A DNA stretch of 36,657 bases from Opitutaceae bacterium (GTDB lineage: Bacteria; Verrucomicrobiota; Verrucomicrobiia; Opitutales; Opitutaceae). The DNA is taken from NCBI GenBank assembly GCA_028822375.1, contig JAPKDW010000011.1, forward strand, positions 1-36,657. Reading direction: 5' to 3'. The notes under the pieces were generated by a model. The model ran no database searches. It saw nothing but the letters and a program-made list of their open reading frames with translations, and was not told the DNA's origin. Numbering within the stretch: position 1 is the stretch's first letter; each line of letters begins with the position of its first letter. The translations under genes and the position numbers were made by a program. This document shows, piece by piece, positions 34,219-36,657 of the stretch.

Positions 34219-35016
34219 CTATTCCTTTTCCCTTCCTCGTTTTCGCGGTTGAGCGAATCCCCGAGAACCTCCCGCAAAAAAGGTTAGAAAAGCTCTACAC
34301 TCCTCCACATCCCCAAACCTAGATTCCAACAATTCCGCCGCAGATTTCTTTAAATTCACCTGCGAACTATAAAGCGAGACGTAACATTCCTTTAACGCTT
34401 TTATAGCTTCACGCGTATGGCTTCGACGACGCAAACCAACAAGATTCAACCCAAAGAGATTGTTTCGCTCCGCCATCATAGTAAATGGCGGAACATCTAC
34501 CGTCGCTGTCGAATCCCCCCCAAACATCACCCCTGCTCCAATGCGGCAGAACTGATGGATACCCGATGCTCCTCCTAAAAATGCGTCATTTCCGACAGTA
34601 ACGAAACCTGCCAACAAACTATTGTTTCCGATTACCACTCTATCACCAACCTTACAGTCATGCCCGAGGTGAGTAACGGCCATGAGAAAACAATCTTTAC
34701 CCACAGATGTCGCCTCTCCTTCCCGTGTCGCTCGATTAATCGTGGAACCTTCTCGAACCACGCTTCGGTCGCCAATATCCACATACGTTTCTAGATTCGG
34801 ATCGAAACTCAAATCCTGAGGTAAACCAGCGATGACACAGAAGCTCTCAACCGTCACCGATCGACCAATACGCGTTCCCGCCTTTAGAACAGCATGCGCT
34901 GCGATTTGAGAATCGTCTCCCACGACAACGCCATCCTCCACGACCGCATAAGGTCCAACGTCCACGTTGCTACCCAGTTTAGCTTCAGGAGATACAATTG
35001 CTGTTTGATGTATCAT
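34219..35016 (-). CDS. lpxA: UDP-N-acetylglucosamine acyltransferase
   Basis: LpxA transfers a hydroxyacyl chain from acyl carrier protein to UDP-GlcNAc, the first step of lipid A synthesis; it marks the organism as a diderm with LPS. The 265-residue protein has the hexapeptide-repeat left-handed helix (GxNVDVGPYAVVEDGVVVG and further units) and catalytic His119 in THLGHDC, matching E. coli H125. I chose ATG 35016; a TTG four codons earlier would overlap the preceding stop. The C-terminal end is Arg/Lys-rich (QPRKRGREKE). lpxD, fabZ and lpxB are not beside it. Confidence 0.95.
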   Translation of the reverse strand: MIHQTAIVSPEAKLGSNVDVGPYAVVEDGVVVGDDSQIAAHAVLKAGTRIGRSVTVESFCVIAGLPQDLSFDPNLETYVDIGDRSVVREGSTINRATREGEATSVGKDCFLMAVTHLGHDCKVGDRVVIGNNSLLAGFVTVGNDAFLGGASGIHQFCRIGAGVMFGGDSTATVDVPPFTMMAERNNLFGLNLVGLRRRSHTREAIKALKECYVSLYSSQVNLKKSAAELLESRFGDVEECRAFLTFFAGGSRGFAQPRKRGREKE

Positions 35017-35020
35017 CGCC

Positions 35021-35617
35021 TTATCCAAGAAAATTCATTTGAGAGTCCTTTATTAGATCGAAAGTCTTAAGCGTCCGCACCAACTGCAACAGCTCCGATT
35101 TAGGATAGACATTACGCGTATCCACCCGGTCTACGATATCAAGCAACATTGATTTGAACGAAAGAATGCCATCAACCCCCTTGTCTTTCAACGCGGCTAC
35201 TATACGGGCTCGATAAACCTCCTGCATCGGAAAAACCGGAGCGACCAATATCTTCTTCGGAAACTCAGTTTCCCCGAGCTCCCGCCAATGCTCGAATTCA
35301 AACCACTTCTCGACCTTCTTCAGCACGTTGGTCTCCAAATATTTCAACATATCCGCTCCATTGGTCATACTTGCCAAAGCAGCCTTTTCCGTGTGCCAAC
35401 CGCGAACGCAAACGATCGCGCTTCGCAAATGCTTCAATTCACTCGAAAACAATAAAAAACCAGGATCGCGATCGCCTTCCGTGAATTTCATATTCCGCAC
35501 GTAAAGATCCACCCCCTCTTCCTTCGAAGACCGTTTCGATTGCGAACTACCTTTACGCAAAGGCATCGTAACGAAACCATTCAATTCAAGGTACTCTCTG
35601 GCAATCCATTCGTCCAT
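35021..35617 (-). CDS. Conserved-looking protein of unknown function between aroB and lpxA
   Basis: This protein of 198 residues from ATG 35617 (the frame extends to an earlier start at 35692 inside aroB) is not a family I recognise with certainty. It begins MDEWIAREYLELNGFVTMPL, then GVDLYVRN, SSELKHLRSAIVCVRGWHTE and later ILVAPVFPMQEVYRARIVAAL with GILSFKSMLLDIVD. The DLYV strand followed by a hydrophobic CVRGW strand faintly resembles a PD-(D/E)xK nuclease core, but key residues are not in register. It is packed between aroB (16-base gap) and lpxA (4 bases), so it is a real gene in a core operon. Confidence 0.82.
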   Translation of the reverse strand: MDEWIAREYLELNGFVTMPLRKGSSQSKRSSKEEGVDLYVRNMKFTEGDRDPGFLLFSSELKHLRSAIVCVRGWHTEKAALASMTNGADMLKYLETNVLKKVEKWFEFEHWRELGETEFPKKILVAPVFPMQEVYRARIVAALKDKGVDGILSFKSMLLDIVDRVDTRNVYPKSELLQLVRTLKTFDLIKDSQMNFLG

Positions 35618-35633
35618 AGGATCAGAAATCGGA

Positions 35634-36657
35634 TTAATCGGACGCTCCCACGTCTCTCCAAATCCGATCAACGACATCCATAGCAACGTCATCCTTGGTC
35701 GCCGCTAATCCGATCGCATCCATAACGACGAAACGAAGAGATCCCGCACGGACCTTTTTGTCCTTCCCCATTGCGGAAAACAACGCCTCGATCGCCAACG
35801 GCGACCGCAAGCTCGACGGCAATCCATGCGCCTCGACCATGCGAATGACACGATCCGTATCATTCGCCGAAATGTATCTATAATGTTCGCTCAACTTCGC
35901 AGCTGCCACGAAACCAATCGCTATCGCCTCGCCGTGAAGGTATTCCCCATAACCTGCGACGTTCTCAATCGCATGGCCAAAGGTATGCCCCAAATTAAGC
36001 AATGCCCGTCCTCCAGAACTCGAAAGCTCCTTCTCGTCAGCATTCACGACATTCGCCTTCGTCTGGCAATTCCGCTGAACAACTGAAGCCAAACGCTCGT
36101 CCTCCCAGTTCAACAACGGCACAGTTTCAAGCATTTCGAACAGTTCCAAATCGGCCAACATTCCATACTTCATGACCTCCGCCATGCCCGCAGCGAATTC
36201 TCTCGGAGGCAACGTCTTCAGCAAATTCAAATCCTCATAAACCGCGATCGGTTGATGAAAAGCCCCAACGAGATTCTTGCCCGCAGCAATATTAATCCCC
36301 GTCTTGCCGCCAACCGAACTGTCCACCATCGACAATAATGTAGTGGGAACCTGGATAAAACGCACTCCCCTCAACCAAGACGCTGCCGCGTAACCCGTCA
36401 AGTCGCCAATCACTCCTCCGCCAACAGCAACCACAACGCCCCCTCGATCCAAGCCCTCCTCCGCAAGAAAATCCAATACGCGTTCGAACTGGGCCATCCG
36501 TTTGCTCGTCTCGCCCGATGGGACCTCGAGAATCGGCAGACCATCAAGACTCGCATCGAAAAAAGAAGCCAAAGCGCTTCGCACTGCGACATCAGTCACC
36601 ACCGCGACCTTCGAACCAGTATCGACCAGTTCCTTGATCTGCGTTGCCAACGGACCT
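35634..36657 (-). CDS. aroB: 3-dehydroquinate synthase, 3'-truncated view at right edge (N-terminus outside window)
   Basis: AroB converts DAHP to 3-dehydroquinate in the shikimate pathway. The visible 341 residues carry the NAD-binding VVVAVGGGVIGDLTGYAAAS, the substrate region VPTTLLSMVDSSVGGKTGIN and the metal-binding LGHTFGHAIE, all intact. The frame remains open through the right edge, so about 15-25 N-terminal residues lie outside; the TTG at 36650 is unlikely to be the start. It leads the group aroB-unknown-lpxA-pdxA. Confidence 0.95.
   Translation of the reverse strand, partial: GPLATQIKELVDTGSKVAVVTDVAVRSALASFFDASLDGLPILEVPSGETSKRMAQFERVLDFLAEEGLDRGGVVVAVGGGVIGDLTGYAAASWLRGVRFIQVPTTLLSMVDSSVGGKTGINIAAGKNLVGAFHQPIAVYEDLNLLKTLPPREFAAGMAEVMKYGMLADLELFEMLETVPLLNWEDERLASVVQRNCQTKANVVNADEKELSSSGGRALLNLGHTFGHAIENVAGYGEYLHGEAIAIGFVAAAKLSEHYRYISANDTDRVIRMVEAHGLPSSLRSPLAIEALFSAMGKDKKVRAGSLRFVVMDAIGLAATKDDVAMDVVDRIWRDVGASD

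Noticed and set aside
1-36657. tRNA, rRNA, CRISPR arrays, insertion sequences, prophage or defence genes
   Set aside because: No T-loop-like tRNA signature, repeat-spacer pattern, transposase, integrase or known defence gene was seen; the region reads as core chromosome.

Overview
This is a contiguous stretch of bacterial chromosome, densely packed with housekeeping genes and without any complete mobile element, CRISPR array, rRNA or tRNA that I could recognise. The organism is a Gram-negative (diderm) bacterium: it carries lpxA (lipid A), a TonB/ExbB/ExbD energy-transduction operon and a lipobox-bearing cell-wall amidase. It probably respires oxygen, since it has the oxygen-dependent hemF, a HemY-type oxidase and complex I. 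The SufT-containing SUF operon, the DUF3450/long-ExbB/TonB cluster, a Tat-exported Gfo/Idh/MocA oxidoreductase and the general protein flavour suggest Verrucomicrobiota, perhaps class Opitutae (Pelagicoccus/Coraliomargarita-like). That placement is inference from gene content, not from a marker-gene comparison.

Layout. 1-316: start of nuoA (minus, runs off the left edge). 521-3304: rpsA and hisG (minus). 3559-4305: an orphan OmpR-type response regulator (plus), closed by a perfect hairpin. 4707-6191: an exported coiled-coil ClpP-class serine protease (minus), divergent from hemF-hemE-hemG (6367-9790, plus), three late steps of haem synthesis. 9807-14987: a six-gene minus-strand operon with translationally coupled ends: DUF3450, long ExbB (TtpC-like), ExbB, ExbD, TonB and a TPR protein. 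15134-15368: a decayed DUF3500-like gene. 15481-19254: a small secreted RG-tailed protein, rsmG and an SNF2 helicase (plus). 19394-21075: tatD and rarD (minus). 21318-24495: a Tat-exported oxidoreductase and an AGCS symporter (plus). 24937-29586: a Fur-family regulator followed by sufC, sufB, sufD and sufT (plus). 29733-30311: clpP (plus). 30486-32667: infC, amidase and crcB (minus). 32810-33187: an A-type Fe-S carrier (minus). 33277-36657: aroB, an unknown gene, lpxA and pdxA (minus; aroB runs off the right edge).

How the parts work together. The SUF genes build Fe-S clusters without a desulfurase in this window, and the A-type carrier at 32.8 kb probably passes clusters on. The Fur-family protein in front of sufC has lost the structural zinc cysteines and has a cysteine where PerR has an aspartate metal ligand, so it may be an iron, redox or Fe-S-responsive switch for this operon. 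The six-gene TonB operon matches the layout of the Vibrio TonB2/TtpC system and would power outer-membrane receptors encoded elsewhere. Most of the window is ordinary core genome. The least conventional items are the coiled-coil ClpP-like exported protease, the atypical Fur protein with its nearby palindromes, the DUF3500 remnant, and the uncharacterised gene between aroB and lpxA.
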